A stretch of DNA of 64,000 bases from Chitinophagaceae bacterium (GTDB lineage Bacteria; Bacteroidota; Bacteroidia; Chitinophagales; Chitinophagaceae): the NCBI GenBank assembly GCA_016720825.1, contig JADKJV010000001.1, positions 62,001 through 126,000 on the forward strand, given 5' to 3'. Below the pieces are notes generated by a model. That model did not search any database and had not been told where the DNA came from. It saw only the letters and a list, made by a program, of their open reading frames with translations. Each line of letters begins with the position of its first letter. Within the stretch, counting starts at the first letter, position 1. Shown one piece after another: positions 45,095 through 54,884 of the stretch. The translations under genes and the position numbers were made by a program.

Positions 45095-45802
45095 GTGAAC
45101 AATCAAAATATTATTATCAGGATTGCCACTGTTTCCGATAAGGTTTACTCCAAAACCATTACGGATGAAATGGCATCTTCAGCGGCAGCCCGCGGAACCG
45201 GCATTGCCACGCGGACGCCTGAATACATTGAACAAAAAATTGACGAAGGCAAGGCGGTCATCGCCCTGACCGGTCAAAATGAATGGGTCGGCTTTTGCTA
45301 TATAGAAACCTGGGGTCATGGTGAGTACGTTGCCAACAGCGGACTGATTGTGGCACCCGAGTACCGCAAAAGCGGTGTGGCCAAATCCATCAAACAGAAA
45401 ATCTTCAACCTCTCCCGGGAAAAATATCCCCAGGCGAAGATTTTCGGTCTCACAACCGGACTGGCTGTGATGAAAATAAACAGTGATCTCGGTTACGAAC
45501 CGGTTACATACTCTGAACTTACACAGGACGAATCATTCTGGGCCGGCTGTAAAAGCTGTGTCAATTATGAAATCCTGATGAGCAAAGACCGGAAGAACTG
45601 TATGTGCACTGCCATGCTCTATGATCCCAAAGATCATTATGAACCCCAGGAAACCAGCGAGTATTTCCATAAGAATGAAAAAGGTTTTGAACGCCTGCTT
45701 CGCTTTAAACAGTGGAAGCTGCTCAGGCCTTTTATGCGCCGTGACCGGGATAATAACAACGGGGGTAAACCCAAATCGCTATTACATTTCTTTTTTCACT
45801 AA
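45095..45802 (+). CDS. GNAT acyltransferase, probable first step of arginine synthesis
   Basis: 235 residues from GTG 45095. The GNAT fold has the acyl-CoA loop in NSGLIVAPEYRKSGVAKSIKQ (about 87-107) and LTTGLAVMKINSDLGYEP. Several Cys occur in the second half (GCKSCVNYE, NCMCTAML), usual for this subgroup. As first gene of the arginine cluster it probably makes N-acyl-glutamate (acetyl or succinyl), a distant stand-in for ArgA. It precedes argG by 14 bp. Confidence 0.8.
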   Translation: MNNQNIIIRIATVSDKVYSKTITDEMASSAAARGTGIATRTPEYIEQKIDEGKAVIALTGQNEWVGFCYIETWGHGEYVANSGLIVAPEYRKSGVAKSIKQKIFNLSREKYPQAKIFGLTTGLAVMKINSDLGYEPVTYSELTQDESFWAGCKSCVNYEILMSKDRKNCMCTAMLYDPKDHYEPQETSEYFHKNEKGFERLLRFKQWKLLRPFMRRDRDNNNGGKPKSLLHFFFH

Positions 45803-45816
45803 AATAAACTTCCAGG

Positions 45817-47022
45817 ATGTCAAAGAAAGTCGTGCTCGGTTTCAGTGGTGGCCTCGACACATCTTATTGCGCCAAATGGCTCAGTGATGATCAGGGTTAT
45901 GAAGTACACAGCATCATTGTAAATACCGGCGGATTCACCGAAGAGGAACTGCGTCATATTGAAGCGCATGCCTATGCCTTAGGTGTGAAATCACACAAAA
46001 CCGTGAATGCGGTAAAGAATTATTATGAGCGCATCATCCGCTACCTGATCTACGGGAATGTGCTGAAGAATAATACCTATCCGCTGAGTGTATCTGCGGA
46101 AAGACTCAGCCAGGCCCTGCACATTGCAGAACATGCGGCTGAACTGAACGCTGATGCTGTAGCCCATGGCAGTACCGGTGCCGGAAACGACCAGGTAAGG
46201 TTTGACATGATCTTCCATATCATGATCCCCGGCGTGGAGATCATTACCCCGATACGCGACATGATGCTGAGCCGCGATGAAGAAATCAGCTACCTGAAGA
46301 AAAAAGGGGTGAATATGAATTTTGACAAAGCGCAGTACTCCATCAACAAAGGTTTATGGGGCACCAGCGTGGGCGGGAAAGAAACACTGTCATCCAAAGG
46401 CATGCTGCCTGAAGAAGCCTGGCCCACCCAGGTTACCAAAACAGGTTCAGAAGAAGTCAAACTGTTTTTTTCAAAAGGTGAACTCCGTAAAATCAATAAC
46501 CAGCACTTTGAACACCCGGTGGATGCCATCCGACACCTGCAGACCATTGCAGGCCCTTATGGTATCGGCCGCGATATCCATGTGGGTGATACCATCATCG
46601 GCATTAAAGGCCGTGTTGGTTTTGAAGCCGCTGCTCCGATGGTGATCATCAAAGCACACCATGCACTCGAAAAACATGTGCTTACCAAATGGCAGCTGCA
46701 GTGGAAAGACCAGCTCGCCTCATTCTACGGCAACTGGCTTCATGAAGGGCAGATCCTCGATCCCGTGATGATTGATATCGAGAATTTCCTCGAAAGCAGC
46801 CAGCGCAATGTTACCGGTGATGTGTTTGTCCAGCTGATGCCTTACCGTTTCCAGGTAATCGGCATCGAATCTGAATACGACCTGATGAACAGCAAATACG
46901 GCAAATACGGGGAAATGAATACCGGATTCACCGGTGATGATGTGAGAGGTTTCAGCCGCATTTTCGGCAACCAGACCCTGATCTACCACCAGGTTAAAGA
47001 AACTGTCAATGCAAAACATTAA
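45817..47022 (+). CDS. argG: Argininosuccinate synthase
   Basis: 401 residues. Condenses citrulline and aspartate with ATP. The N-terminal PP-loop is VVLGFSGGLDTSYCAKWL, with the HGSTGAGNDQVRFD loop and GLWGTSVGG site. Its stop lies 14 bp past the ATG of argC, so the two are translationally coupled. Confidence 0.96.
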   Translation: MSKKVVLGFSGGLDTSYCAKWLSDDQGYEVHSIIVNTGGFTEEELRHIEAHAYALGVKSHKTVNAVKNYYERIIRYLIYGNVLKNNTYPLSVSAERLSQALHIAEHAAELNADAVAHGSTGAGNDQVRFDMIFHIMIPGVEIITPIRDMMLSRDEEISYLKKKGVNMNFDKAQYSINKGLWGTSVGGKETLSSKGMLPEEAWPTQVTKTGSEEVKLFFSKGELRKINNQHFEHPVDAIRHLQTIAGPYGIGRDIHVGDTIIGIKGRVGFEAAAPMVIIKAHHALEKHVLTKWQLQWKDQLASFYGNWLHEGQILDPVMIDIENFLESSQRNVTGDVFVQLMPYRFQVIGIESEYDLMNSKYGKYGEMNTGFTGDDVRGFSRIFGNQTLIYHQVKETVNAKH

Positions 47023-47989
47023 AGCAGGCATTATCGGCGGCGCGGGTTATACCGGTGGTGAACTGGTACGCATCCTCCTGCGTCACCCGCATACAACCAT
47101 CGGCTTTATTCACAGCCGCAGCCAGGCAGGTGCATTGATTTCAACAACACATCACGATCTCGCCGGCGAAACAGATCTCCGCTTCAGTGCTGAGTGGAAC
47201 AGTGAGATTGATGTATTATTTCTCTGTCTTGGTCATGGTGAATCCAAAAAATTCCTCGCAGAGAACCAGATCCCTGATCATATCCGCATCATTGATCTGG
47301 CCAATGATTTCAGGCTGCAAAAAGATGCCGTGCAGGGAAACAGGACTTTTGTTTACGGTTTACCCGAACTCAACCGCGAAGCCATCCGTTCCGCAAAGAA
47401 TATTGCCAACCCCGGTTGTTTTGCTACCTGTATTCAGCTGGGATTATTACCACTGGCGAAGGCAGGATTACTCGGTGATGTGTATACAACAGGTATTACC
47501 GGCTCAACCGGAGCGGGACAGTCGTTATCAGCCACCTCCCATTTCAGCTGGAGATCCGGGAATATCCAGGCTTATAAAACTTTAACGCACCAGCATCTTG
47601 GCGAAATCGGAGAATCCCTTTCCGCATTACAGCCCGGCAAAACAACTGACATCAGTTTTGTTCCCTGGCGCGGTGATTTCACCCGTGGCATATTTGCCAG
47701 CTCCACGCTGCGATGCGCATTACCTTTGGAAGAACTGACTCAGTTATTTGATACATTTTACCAGGGCCATCCCTTCACCCATGTTTACCGCGAACCTGTT
47801 TTTATGAAACAGGTAGTGAACACCAATAAAGCGTTGGTGCAACTGGAAAAACAGGGTGATAAACTGGTTGTGCATTCCGTGATTGACAACCTGCTCAAAG
47901 GAGCCAGCGGGCAGGCTGTGCAGAATATGAACCTGGTATTCGGACTGGATGAAAAATCCGGGCTGGATCTGAAAGCCAGTTATTTTTAA
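47009..47989 (+). CDS. argC: N-acyl-glutamyl-phosphate reductase
   Basis: 326 residues. NADPH-binding GIIGGAGYTGGELVRIL at the N-terminus, active-site Cys in ANPGCFATCIQL, and GITGSTGAGQS. Reduces acylglutamyl phosphate to the semialdehyde. Overlaps argG by 14 bp. Confidence 0.95.
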   Translation: MQNIKAGIIGGAGYTGGELVRILLRHPHTTIGFIHSRSQAGALISTTHHDLAGETDLRFSAEWNSEIDVLFLCLGHGESKKFLAENQIPDHIRIIDLANDFRLQKDAVQGNRTFVYGLPELNREAIRSAKNIANPGCFATCIQLGLLPLAKAGLLGDVYTTGITGSTGAGQSLSATSHFSWRSGNIQAYKTLTHQHLGEIGESLSALQPGKTTDISFVPWRGDFTRGIFASSTLRCALPLEELTQLFDTFYQGHPFTHVYREPVFMKQVVNTNKALVQLEKQGDKLVVHSVIDNLLKGASGQAVQNMNLVFGLDEKSGLDLKASYF

Positions 47990-48020
47990 ATTAAACCTGA
48001 TCCTGCGGGATTTTCTTACC

Positions 48021-49166
48021 ATGAATTTATTTGACGTTTATCCGCTGAATGATATCACCATCGTGAAAGCCAAAGGCTCATATGTGTGGGATGATAAAGG
48101 CGAACAGTACCTTGACCTCTATGGCGGCCATGCAGTAATCAGTATCGGCCACACACATCCCCATTGGGTGAAAAGAATTGAAGAACAGCTGGAGAAAATC
48201 GCATTTTATTCCAATTCAATCAAAATCCCGCTGCAAACAGAACTGGCCACCAAACTGGGGCAGGTTTTCGGCAAACAGGATTACCAGCTTTTCCTTTGTA
48301 ACAGCGGTGCTGAAGCGAATGAGAATGCATTGAAGCTGGCTTCTTTCCATACAGGCCGTAAGAAAGTGATTGCGTTCAGCAAATCTTTCCATGGCAGGAC
48401 TTCACTGGCCGTATCTGTAACCGACAATAAAAACTATATCGCTCCCGTGAATGAAACGGAGAATGTGGTTTTCCTTCCTTTTAATGATGAAGATGCACTG
48501 ACTGCCTATTTCAATGATCATGGCAATGAAATCGCTGCTGTGATTGTGGAAGGTATCCAGGGCGTGGGTGGTATCAATGTGGCTGAAGATGGTTTCTTAA
48601 AAGCCATCCGCGCCAATTGCACGGAACATGGTGCTGTTTATATTGCCGACAGCGTACAGTGCGGTTACGGCAGGAGTGGTAAGTTTTTCAGTCATGATTT
48701 TGCCGGTGTAAGTGCCGACATCTATTCCATGGCCAAAGGCATGGGGAATGGATTCCCGGTAGCAGGTATAATTGTGGCGCCGCATATCAAACCGAAACAT
48801 TTCCAGCTGGGAACAACATTCGGCGGTAATCACCTGGCCTGTGCAGCAGCACTCGCTGTGCTGGAAATTATAGAAGAAGAAAAACTGATGGGCAATGCTG
48901 TGATGGTGGGTAAATATTTAAAAGATGAACTGGAAGGTATTAAAGCACTGAAAAACCTGCGTGGCCGCGGCCTGATGCTGGGTTTTGATGTTCCTGAAAA
49001 CCTGAAAGACCTGCGCAAGAACCTGCTGTGGGAACAAAAAATATTCACCGGCGAAGCCAAGCCCAGTGTCATCAGGCTCCTCCCTTCACTCGCACTAAAA
49101 AGAAGGGATGCAGAACAGTTTATCGACAGTCTCAAAGAAGAAATAGAAAAAATACAGTCCGCATAA
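48021..49166 (+). CDS. argD: N-acyl-ornithine aminotransferase
   Basis: 381 residues, class III PLP aminotransferase. YLDLYGGHAVISIGHTHP, NSGAEANENALKLA, the SFHGRTSLAVS loop, DSVQCGYGRSGKFF, and the PLP Lys in SMAKGMGNGFP. Transfers the amino group from glutamate to N-acyl-glutamate semialdehyde. Ends 1 bp before argF'. Confidence 0.94.
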   Translation: MNLFDVYPLNDITIVKAKGSYVWDDKGEQYLDLYGGHAVISIGHTHPHWVKRIEEQLEKIAFYSNSIKIPLQTELATKLGQVFGKQDYQLFLCNSGAEANENALKLASFHTGRKKVIAFSKSFHGRTSLAVSVTDNKNYIAPVNETENVVFLPFNDEDALTAYFNDHGNEIAAVIVEGIQGVGGINVAEDGFLKAIRANCTEHGAVYIADSVQCGYGRSGKFFSHDFAGVSADIYSMAKGMGNGFPVAGIIVAPHIKPKHFQLGTTFGGNHLACAAALAVLEIIEEEKLMGNAVMVGKYLKDELEGIKALKNLRGRGLMLGFDVPENLKDLRKNLLWEQKIFTGEAKPSVIRLLPSLALKRRDAEQFIDSLKEEIEKIQSA

Positions 49167-49167
49167 A

Positions 49168-50136
49168 ATGAAAAATTTCATTTCCGTTCACGATGTAAAC
49201 AATATCAACCAGCTGGTGCAATCTGCCCTGGCCTATAAAGCTTCGCCTTTAAAAGACCAGGCACTGGGTCAGCACAAACGCATTGGTTGTTTATTCCTCA
49301 ATCCCAGTATGCGTACGCGTCTGAGTACACAGATCGCTGCACAACAGCTGGGCATGGAAGCCATTGTTTTTAACGTGGGTGCTGAAGGCTGGGCGCTGGA
49401 GTTTGAAGAGGAAGCCATCATGAGCGGCAATACAGTGGAGCATGTAAAAGATGCAGCTCCTGTATTCGGAAAATATTTTGATGTGCTGGCTATCCGCACT
49501 TTCCCTTCCCTGAAGAATAAGGAAGATGATTACAGCGAACTGTACATCAAACAATTTATCAAGTATGCCGGCATCCCGGTGCTGAGCCTGGAAAGTTCTA
49601 CGCTGCATCCGTTGCAATCACTGACAGATATTATGACGATTACTGAATCGTTACAGGCCAATCCCCTGCCCGGTGGTAAAAAACCCAAAATTGTACTGAC
49701 CTGGGCACCGCATATCAAACCCCTGCCGCAATGTGTGGCCAATAGTTTTGCGCAATGGGTCAATGCCTGGGGTGAAGCTGATTTTGTAATTACCCATCCG
49801 GAGGATTATGAACTGAGCGAAGAGTTCACCAAAGGGGCTACCATTACCCTTAACCAGGATGAAGCATTAAAAGACGCAGACTTTATATATGTGAAGAACT
49901 GGAGTACTTTTACAGATTATGGAAGGGTTTATTCCAATGACCCTGACTGGATGCTCACCCGCGAAAAGTTACAGGTGACCAATAACGCGAAAGTGATGCA
50001 TTGCCTGCCTGTGAGAAGGAATGTGGAGCTGAGCGATGAAATTCTTGACAGTCCCTCCAGCCTGGTTACCCAGGAGGCAGGGAACCGGGTTTGGGCAGCC
50101 CAGGCCGTGTTGGCTGAATTGCTCCGGAATAAATAG
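49168..50136 (+). CDS. argF': N-succinyl/N-acetyl-ornithine carbamoyltransferase
   Basis: 322 residues. Carbamoyl-phosphate motif SMRTR (47-51), a GWALEFEE segment near 74-81, HPLQSLTD and HCLPVRRN near 275-282. This is the AOTCase/SOTCase branch, not ordinary ArgF, as in Bacteroides and Xanthomonas. The residue known to separate acetyl from succinyl substrate (Glu92 of the Xanthomonas enzyme, Pro90 of Bacteroides) aligns with Val90 here (GNTVEH). A Glu-to-Val change at that site is reported to give succinyl activity, so N-succinylornithine is the likelier substrate. Confidence 0.93.
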   Translation: MKNFISVHDVNNINQLVQSALAYKASPLKDQALGQHKRIGCLFLNPSMRTRLSTQIAAQQLGMEAIVFNVGAEGWALEFEEEAIMSGNTVEHVKDAAPVFGKYFDVLAIRTFPSLKNKEDDYSELYIKQFIKYAGIPVLSLESSTLHPLQSLTDIMTITESLQANPLPGGKKPKIVLTWAPHIKPLPQCVANSFAQWVNAWGEADFVITHPEDYELSEEFTKGATITLNQDEALKDADFIYVKNWSTFTDYGRVYSNDPDWMLTREKLQVTNNAKVMHCLPVRRNVELSDEILDSPSSLVTQEAGNRVWAAQAVLAELLRNK

Positions 50137-50137
50137 T

Positions 50138-50922
50138 ATGGACCGGCTTCTTATTATAAAAATCGGGGGAAACATTATTGACGAGGACAAGAAACTCGCT
50201 TCTTTCCTGAAATCTTTTGCCGACATCGAAGGCAAAAAATCCTTGTGCATGGTGGTGGTAAACTCGCCACCCGACTGGCTGAGCAAATGGGTGTTGAGCA
50301 AAAAATGGTAGACGGGCGCCGCATCACTGATGCTGAAACCCTGAAGATCGTTACCATGGTGTATGCCGGTTATATCAATAAGAATATTGTCGCCAGACTG
50401 CAATCGCATCACTGCAATGCCATGGGGCTTTGCGGCGCTGACGGAGATGCCGTGCTGGCCCATAAACGCGCGCATCCGGTGCTGGATTTTGGTTTTGTGG
50501 GCGATGTGGATGCCATTAATACGCCCCTTATCAAAACACTGCTTGAAAGTAATATCACCCCGGTAATGTCGCCCATCACCCATGACCAGCAGGGGCAATT
50601 ACTCAATACCAATGCAGATACCATTGCCCAGGAAATGGCCAGGGGTATGAGCAGTGACTACAAAACTGAACTGATTTATACATTTGAAAAACCGGGCGTG
50701 TTGCTGGATGTGAATGACGAAACATCTGTAATCCCGGAACTGAATGCAGGTTATTACCAGCAACTGAAATCGAAGCAGAAAATTTTCGCAGGCATGCTTC
50801 CCAAACTGGACAATGCTTTTACCGCACTGAACAGCGGAGTCAGCAAAGTAATCATCGGGCAGGCCGAGCATCTTAAAAAACTGATCAGCGGTGAATCAGG
50901 TACAACCATAACCAATGAGTAA
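50138..50922 (+). pseudogene. argB: N-acyl-glutamate kinase, single frameshift
   Basis: Amino-acid kinase family. N-terminal LLIIKIGGNIID, then HGGGKLATRL substrate loop, VDGRRITDAETLKIV, LCGADGDAV and SVIPELNAGYYQQLKS (ATP side). A missing C at CC 50241-50242 breaks the frame between KKS and LVHGGG; with it the protein has about 261 residues, the family size. It starts 1 bp after argF', and its stop overlaps argE, so it is clearly in the operon. A sequence error is more likely than loss. Confidence 0.9.
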
Positions 50923-51985
50923 AGAGCTGACCATATTACAGGATGAAGCCATCGCGTTGCTGAAAAAACTGATTGCCACACCTTCTTTCAGCAAAGAAGA
51001 AGATAAAACGGCGGATATACTGGCAGCATACCTGTATGAAAAAGGCATTGCACACCAGCGGGTGGGGAACAACATCATCGCGCATAATAAATATTATGAT
51101 GCTGAAAAGCCTACGATCCTGCTGAATTCGCATCATGATACCGTGAAGCCCAATAAAGGCTACACCCTGGATCCTTTTGATCCCATTGAAAAAGACGGAA
51201 AATTGTTCGGGCTGGGCAGCAATGATGCCGGTGGTTGCCTCGTATCACTGATCAGCGTTTTCACACACTATTATAATAACCAGAACGGCAGGCATAATAT
51301 CATTTTCGCCGCTACTGCTGAAGAAGAAATTTCCGGTATTGGTGGTATTGAACTGACCGTTCCCCAACTGCCGCCTGTTGATGCTGCAATTGTGGGCGAA
51401 CCCACCAAAATGCAGATGGCTGTAGCTGAGCGTGGACTGATGGTACTTGATTGCACCAGCCATGGCCGCGCCGGACATGCCGCCCGCAATGAAGGTGAAA
51501 ATGCCATTTATAAAGCCCTGCAGGATATTGACTGGTTCAGGAATTACCGTTTTGAAAAAGTATCTCCCTTGCTGGGTCCCTGTATGATGACCGTTACAGT
51601 GATCGAGACTGAGAACAAAGCACATAATGTGGTTCCGCCCCAATGTAAGTTTGTGGTGGATACGCGAATCAACGAATGTTACAGTTTTGAAGAAGTGATT
51701 GACATAATCCGTGAGCATGTAACAGTTGAAGTAAAACCCCGGAGTACCCGGTTACGTTCCACTTCTATCAGCCTGGATCATCCGCTGGTAAGAGCAGGAT
51801 TGAACCTGGGCAGGACCTGTTATGGCTCTCCCACTACTTCTGATAAAGCCCTGATGCCATTCCCGGCTTTGAAAATGGGTCCCGGCGACAGTGCCCGCAG
51901 CCATACGGCCGATGAATTTATTTATACAGATGAAATCCGTGAAGGCATCAGCCTCTATATTCAACTATTAAACCAGCTGCTATGA
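50915..51985 (+). CDS. argE: M20 N-acyl-ornithine/citrulline deacylase
   Basis: 356 residues. Metal motifs LLNSHHDTVKP, LGSNDAGGCL, AATAEEEISG, VGEPTKM and the C-terminal SHTADEFIY. In the argF' route the substrate is N-acyl-citrulline rather than acyl-ornithine, releasing citrulline for ArgG. Overlaps argB by 8 bp and argH by 4 bp. Confidence 0.88.
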   Translation: MSKELTILQDEAIALLKKLIATPSFSKEEDKTADILAAYLYEKGIAHQRVGNNIIAHNKYYDAEKPTILLNSHHDTVKPNKGYTLDPFDPIEKDGKLFGLGSNDAGGCLVSLISVFTHYYNNQNGRHNIIFAATAEEEISGIGGIELTVPQLPPVDAAIVGEPTKMQMAVAERGLMVLDCTSHGRAGHAARNEGENAIYKALQDIDWFRNYRFEKVSPLLGPCMMTVTVIETENKAHNVVPPQCKFVVDTRINECYSFEEVIDIIREHVTVEVKPRSTRLRSTSISLDHPLVRAGLNLGRTCYGSPTTSDKALMPFPALKMGPGDSARSHTADEFIYTDEIREGISLYIQLLNQLL

Positions 51986-53316
51986 AACTCTGGCAAAAAA
52001 GACGGCGCCTCTTTAAAAGAAGTGGAAATTTTCACAGTCGGCAAAGACCGTGAAATGGATCTTTACCTGGCCGCTTTCGATGTGCAGGGTTCACTGGCAC
52101 ATATAACCATGCTGGAGTCTGTGGGTTTGCTCACCAAAGACGAACTTACCCAACTGAAAAAAGCCCTGCAGGATATTTACAACGACATCAGTTCCGGGAA
52201 TTTCAAGCTGGAGGACGGTGTGGAAGATATCCACTCACAGGTGGAATTAATCCTGACAAAGAAACTGGGCGATACCGGTAAAAAAATACACAGTGCCCGC
52301 AGCCGCAACGACCAGGTGCTGGTGGATATCCGGCTCTTCCTCCGGCATGAACTGGAATCAACCGCCAAAGCAGCGCATTCATTTTTCACACTGCTTCAAA
52401 CGCAGAGTGAAAAATACAAACAGGATTTGCTGCCGGGTTATACCCATTTGCAGCTGGCTATGCCATCCTCTTTCGGATTATGGTTCGGCGCGTATGCAGA
52501 AAGCCTCGCAGATGATATGATCCAGCTGAAAGCCGCGTATGATATCGTCAACAAAAACCCCCTGGGTTCAGCTGCCGGTTACGGCTCTTCATTTCCGATC
52601 AACCGGAAAATGACAACAGAGCTGCTGGGCTTCGGCGACCTGAATTATAATGTGGTGTATGCACAGATGGGCCGGGGTAAAGCAGAAAGACTCGTTGCAC
52701 AATCATTAGCTGCCTTTGCAGAAACACTCGGCCGCCTGAGTATGGATGCCTGCCTGTACCTGAACCAGAATTTTGGTTTCATCTCCTTCCCGAATGAACT
52801 CACTACCGGCAGCAGCATCATGCCGCATAAAAAGAATCCCGATGTATTTGAACTGATACGCAGCCATTGCAACCGGATCAAGGCCCTGCCCAATGAAATT
52901 ATGATGATGACCACCAACCTGCCTTCCGGTTATCACCGCGACCTGCAATTATTAAAAGAACACCTGTTTCCGGCATTCCAGACCCTGCGTGATTGTTTTA
53001 CCATGGCCGAACTGATGCTGAATAATATTGACATCAAAAAGATATCCTGGAAAATGAAGCTTATAAATTCATCTTCAGCGTGGAGGAAGTGAATAAACTG
53101 GTAAACCAGGGAGTACCATTCCGGGATGCTTATAAAAAAGTGGGATTGGATATTGAAGCGGGGAAATTTGAATACAGTACAAACATTGCGCATACGCATG
53201 AAGGCAGTATTGGTAATTTGTGTACTGCAGAAATCAAAGTGCAGATGGAGAAAGTGATGGATTCATTTCCATTTGAAACAGTGAACAAGCGGATTTTTTC
53301 GTTGTTGAAAGATTAA
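51982..53316 (+). pseudogene. argH: Argininosuccinate lyase, two compensating frameshifts
   Basis: Releases arginine and fumarate. ATG 51982 gives MKLWQKDGASLKEVEIFTVG once the A6 run at 51995-52000 is cut to A5. The central part has HSARSRNDQV, TH(L)QLAMPSSFG, and the signature SSIMPHKKNPD. One A missing in A5 at 53036-53040 shifts the end; corrected it reads KKDILENEAYKFIFSVEEVN. The corrected length is 444 residues, in the family range. Last gene of the arginine cluster. Confidence 0.9.
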
Positions 53317-53380
53317 AATACAAAACCACCCGCCGAAGCGGAGCGCAGGAGGGTGTATTTCTTTGTGTACCTAGTGGTAA
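53317..53380. repeat. CTTTGTGG palindrome between convergent genes, copy 3
   Basis: AAATACAAAACCACC on the left and GTGTATTTCTTTGTGTACCTAGTGG on the right surround a CCGCCGAAGCGGAGCGCAGG module. It lies between argH and the M28 peptidase. Confidence 0.7.
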
Positions 53381-53387
53381 AAAAAAC

Positions 53388-54767
53388 TCACAATCCATAT
53401 TTGTCCACCAAATACAGCAACGCCGCCATATTCACCGCCCCCAAATTCAACTCCCTTTTATTTACATTCTCAAACACATCACTCCTCGCATGGTGGATAT
53501 CGAAGTACCGCTGTGTGTCCGGGTTCAGTCCCGCAGTGGGAATATCAAATGCCCTTTTCAATGGACCGATATCAGAACCATCGCCGCCTTTTTCAAGACG
53601 CTCAGCGCCATAAGGCGCCAGCAATTCCGTCCATTGTTTTATTTTTTTGATTTGCTCATCGGTTACATCAAACCCGAAGCCACGGGGTGTGAAACCGCCG
53701 GCATCGCTTTCGAGGGCAAATACATGTTTTTCGCCTTTGGCTTTGGCTTCTTCGGCATATTTGGTGCCGCCGCGTAATCCATTTTCTTCATTGGCAAATA
53801 ATACAAAGCGGATGGTATGTTTCGGCTGGTATCCGATTGCTTTGAAAGCCCTTAAAATTTCCATGGTTTGCACACAACCTGCGCCATCATCATGTGCACC
53901 TTCACCGGCATCCCAGGAATCGAGGTGGCCACCGACTGTGATGTACTGGTCGGGGAATTCTGTTCCCCGCAGTTCACCAATCACATTATGGCCGATGGTA
54001 TCCGGTAAGAAATGTCCGCCGGTTTTTAATTCAACACTCACCGCCATGTTTTGCAGGGCAGCAGCGAGTTTATCTGCATCCTGCAGGCCCATGGCCACAG
54101 CAGGGATTTTAGCATAATTGGTATCATAACGGGTAGAGCCGGTGTGCGGATTGTTATCCGTACTGTGGGTCATGCTGCGGATGATAATACCCACGGCACC
54201 GTATTTCGCAGCCTGGCTTGGACCCTGTCCGCGGTATTTCACCGCATCACCGTAAGACTGGAATGTATTAATGAAACGGGGATTGAAGTGGTAATTATAA
54301 AAAACGATTTTCCCTTTTACTTTGTCTTTTTTCTCTTCCAGTTCCTGGAAATTATTCACCATGAGTACTTCCGCTTTCAGTCCGTTTTCAGCTGTTCCCA
54401 TGGAATTGCCGAGTGCCAGTACATCCAGTGGCTGTAATTGTTTTTTCCCTGATTTGCTGGCGAAAGAAGCCAGGCATTCATCAGCACCGCCCCTTACCCA
54501 ATGCGGCACCATGCATTCCTGCAACCAGGCTTTATCTGCACCGCTTTCCTGCATTTTCTGATAACCCCAATTTTCAGCCATCACCATTTGCGGAGAGCCA
54601 GCCAGCCTGCCACCGATGTTCTTGGTCAGCTCCCGGAGATTTTCCCAGGCCTTCCCGTTTGCCATGATTTCATCAGAAATTTTTTGGAGGAAAGCTGAAT
54701 CTGTTTGCTGGCTGAAAACAGCCACAGGAGCCAGAAACAGCAGTAATACGGCGAAATACTTAACCAT
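53388..54767 (-). CDS. M28 family exported metallopeptidase
   Basis: 459 residues from ATG 54767. Signal peptide MVKYFAVLLLFLAPVAVFSQ. A PA domain lies in the middle. The M28 zinc sites are HLDSWDAGEGAHDDGAG, FANEENGLRGG, ALESDAGG and the C-terminal HHARSD motif. It is probably an exported aminopeptidase or carboxypeptidase. It lies convergent to argH. Confidence 0.9.
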   Translation of the reverse strand: MVKYFAVLLLFLAPVAVFSQQTDSAFLQKISDEIMANGKAWENLRELTKNIGGRLAGSPQMVMAENWGYQKMQESGADKAWLQECMVPHWVRGGADECLASFASKSGKKQLQPLDVLALGNSMGTAENGLKAEVLMVNNFQELEEKKDKVKGKIVFYNYHFNPRFINTFQSYGDAVKYRGQGPSQAAKYGAVGIIIRSMTHSTDNNPHTGSTRYDTNYAKIPAVAMGLQDADKLAAALQNMAVSVELKTGGHFLPDTIGHNVIGELRGTEFPDQYITVGGHLDSWDAGEGAHDDGAGCVQTMEILRAFKAIGYQPKHTIRFVLFANEENGLRGGTKYAEEAKAKGEKHVFALESDAGGFTPRGFGFDVTDEQIKKIKQWTELLAPYGAERLEKGGDGSDIGPLKRAFDIPTAGLNPDTQRYFDIHHARSDVFENVNKRELNLGAVNMAALLYLVDKYGL

Positions 54768-54884
54768 GCTGTAAATGAATTTTGCTAAAGATAACAAAAG
54801 AGCCAAACCCGGGTAAAGAATTAAGACGAGCGGTAAACCTTACTGCCTCAAATCTGTTACCTTAGTGTACTTTTTAATTATTGT

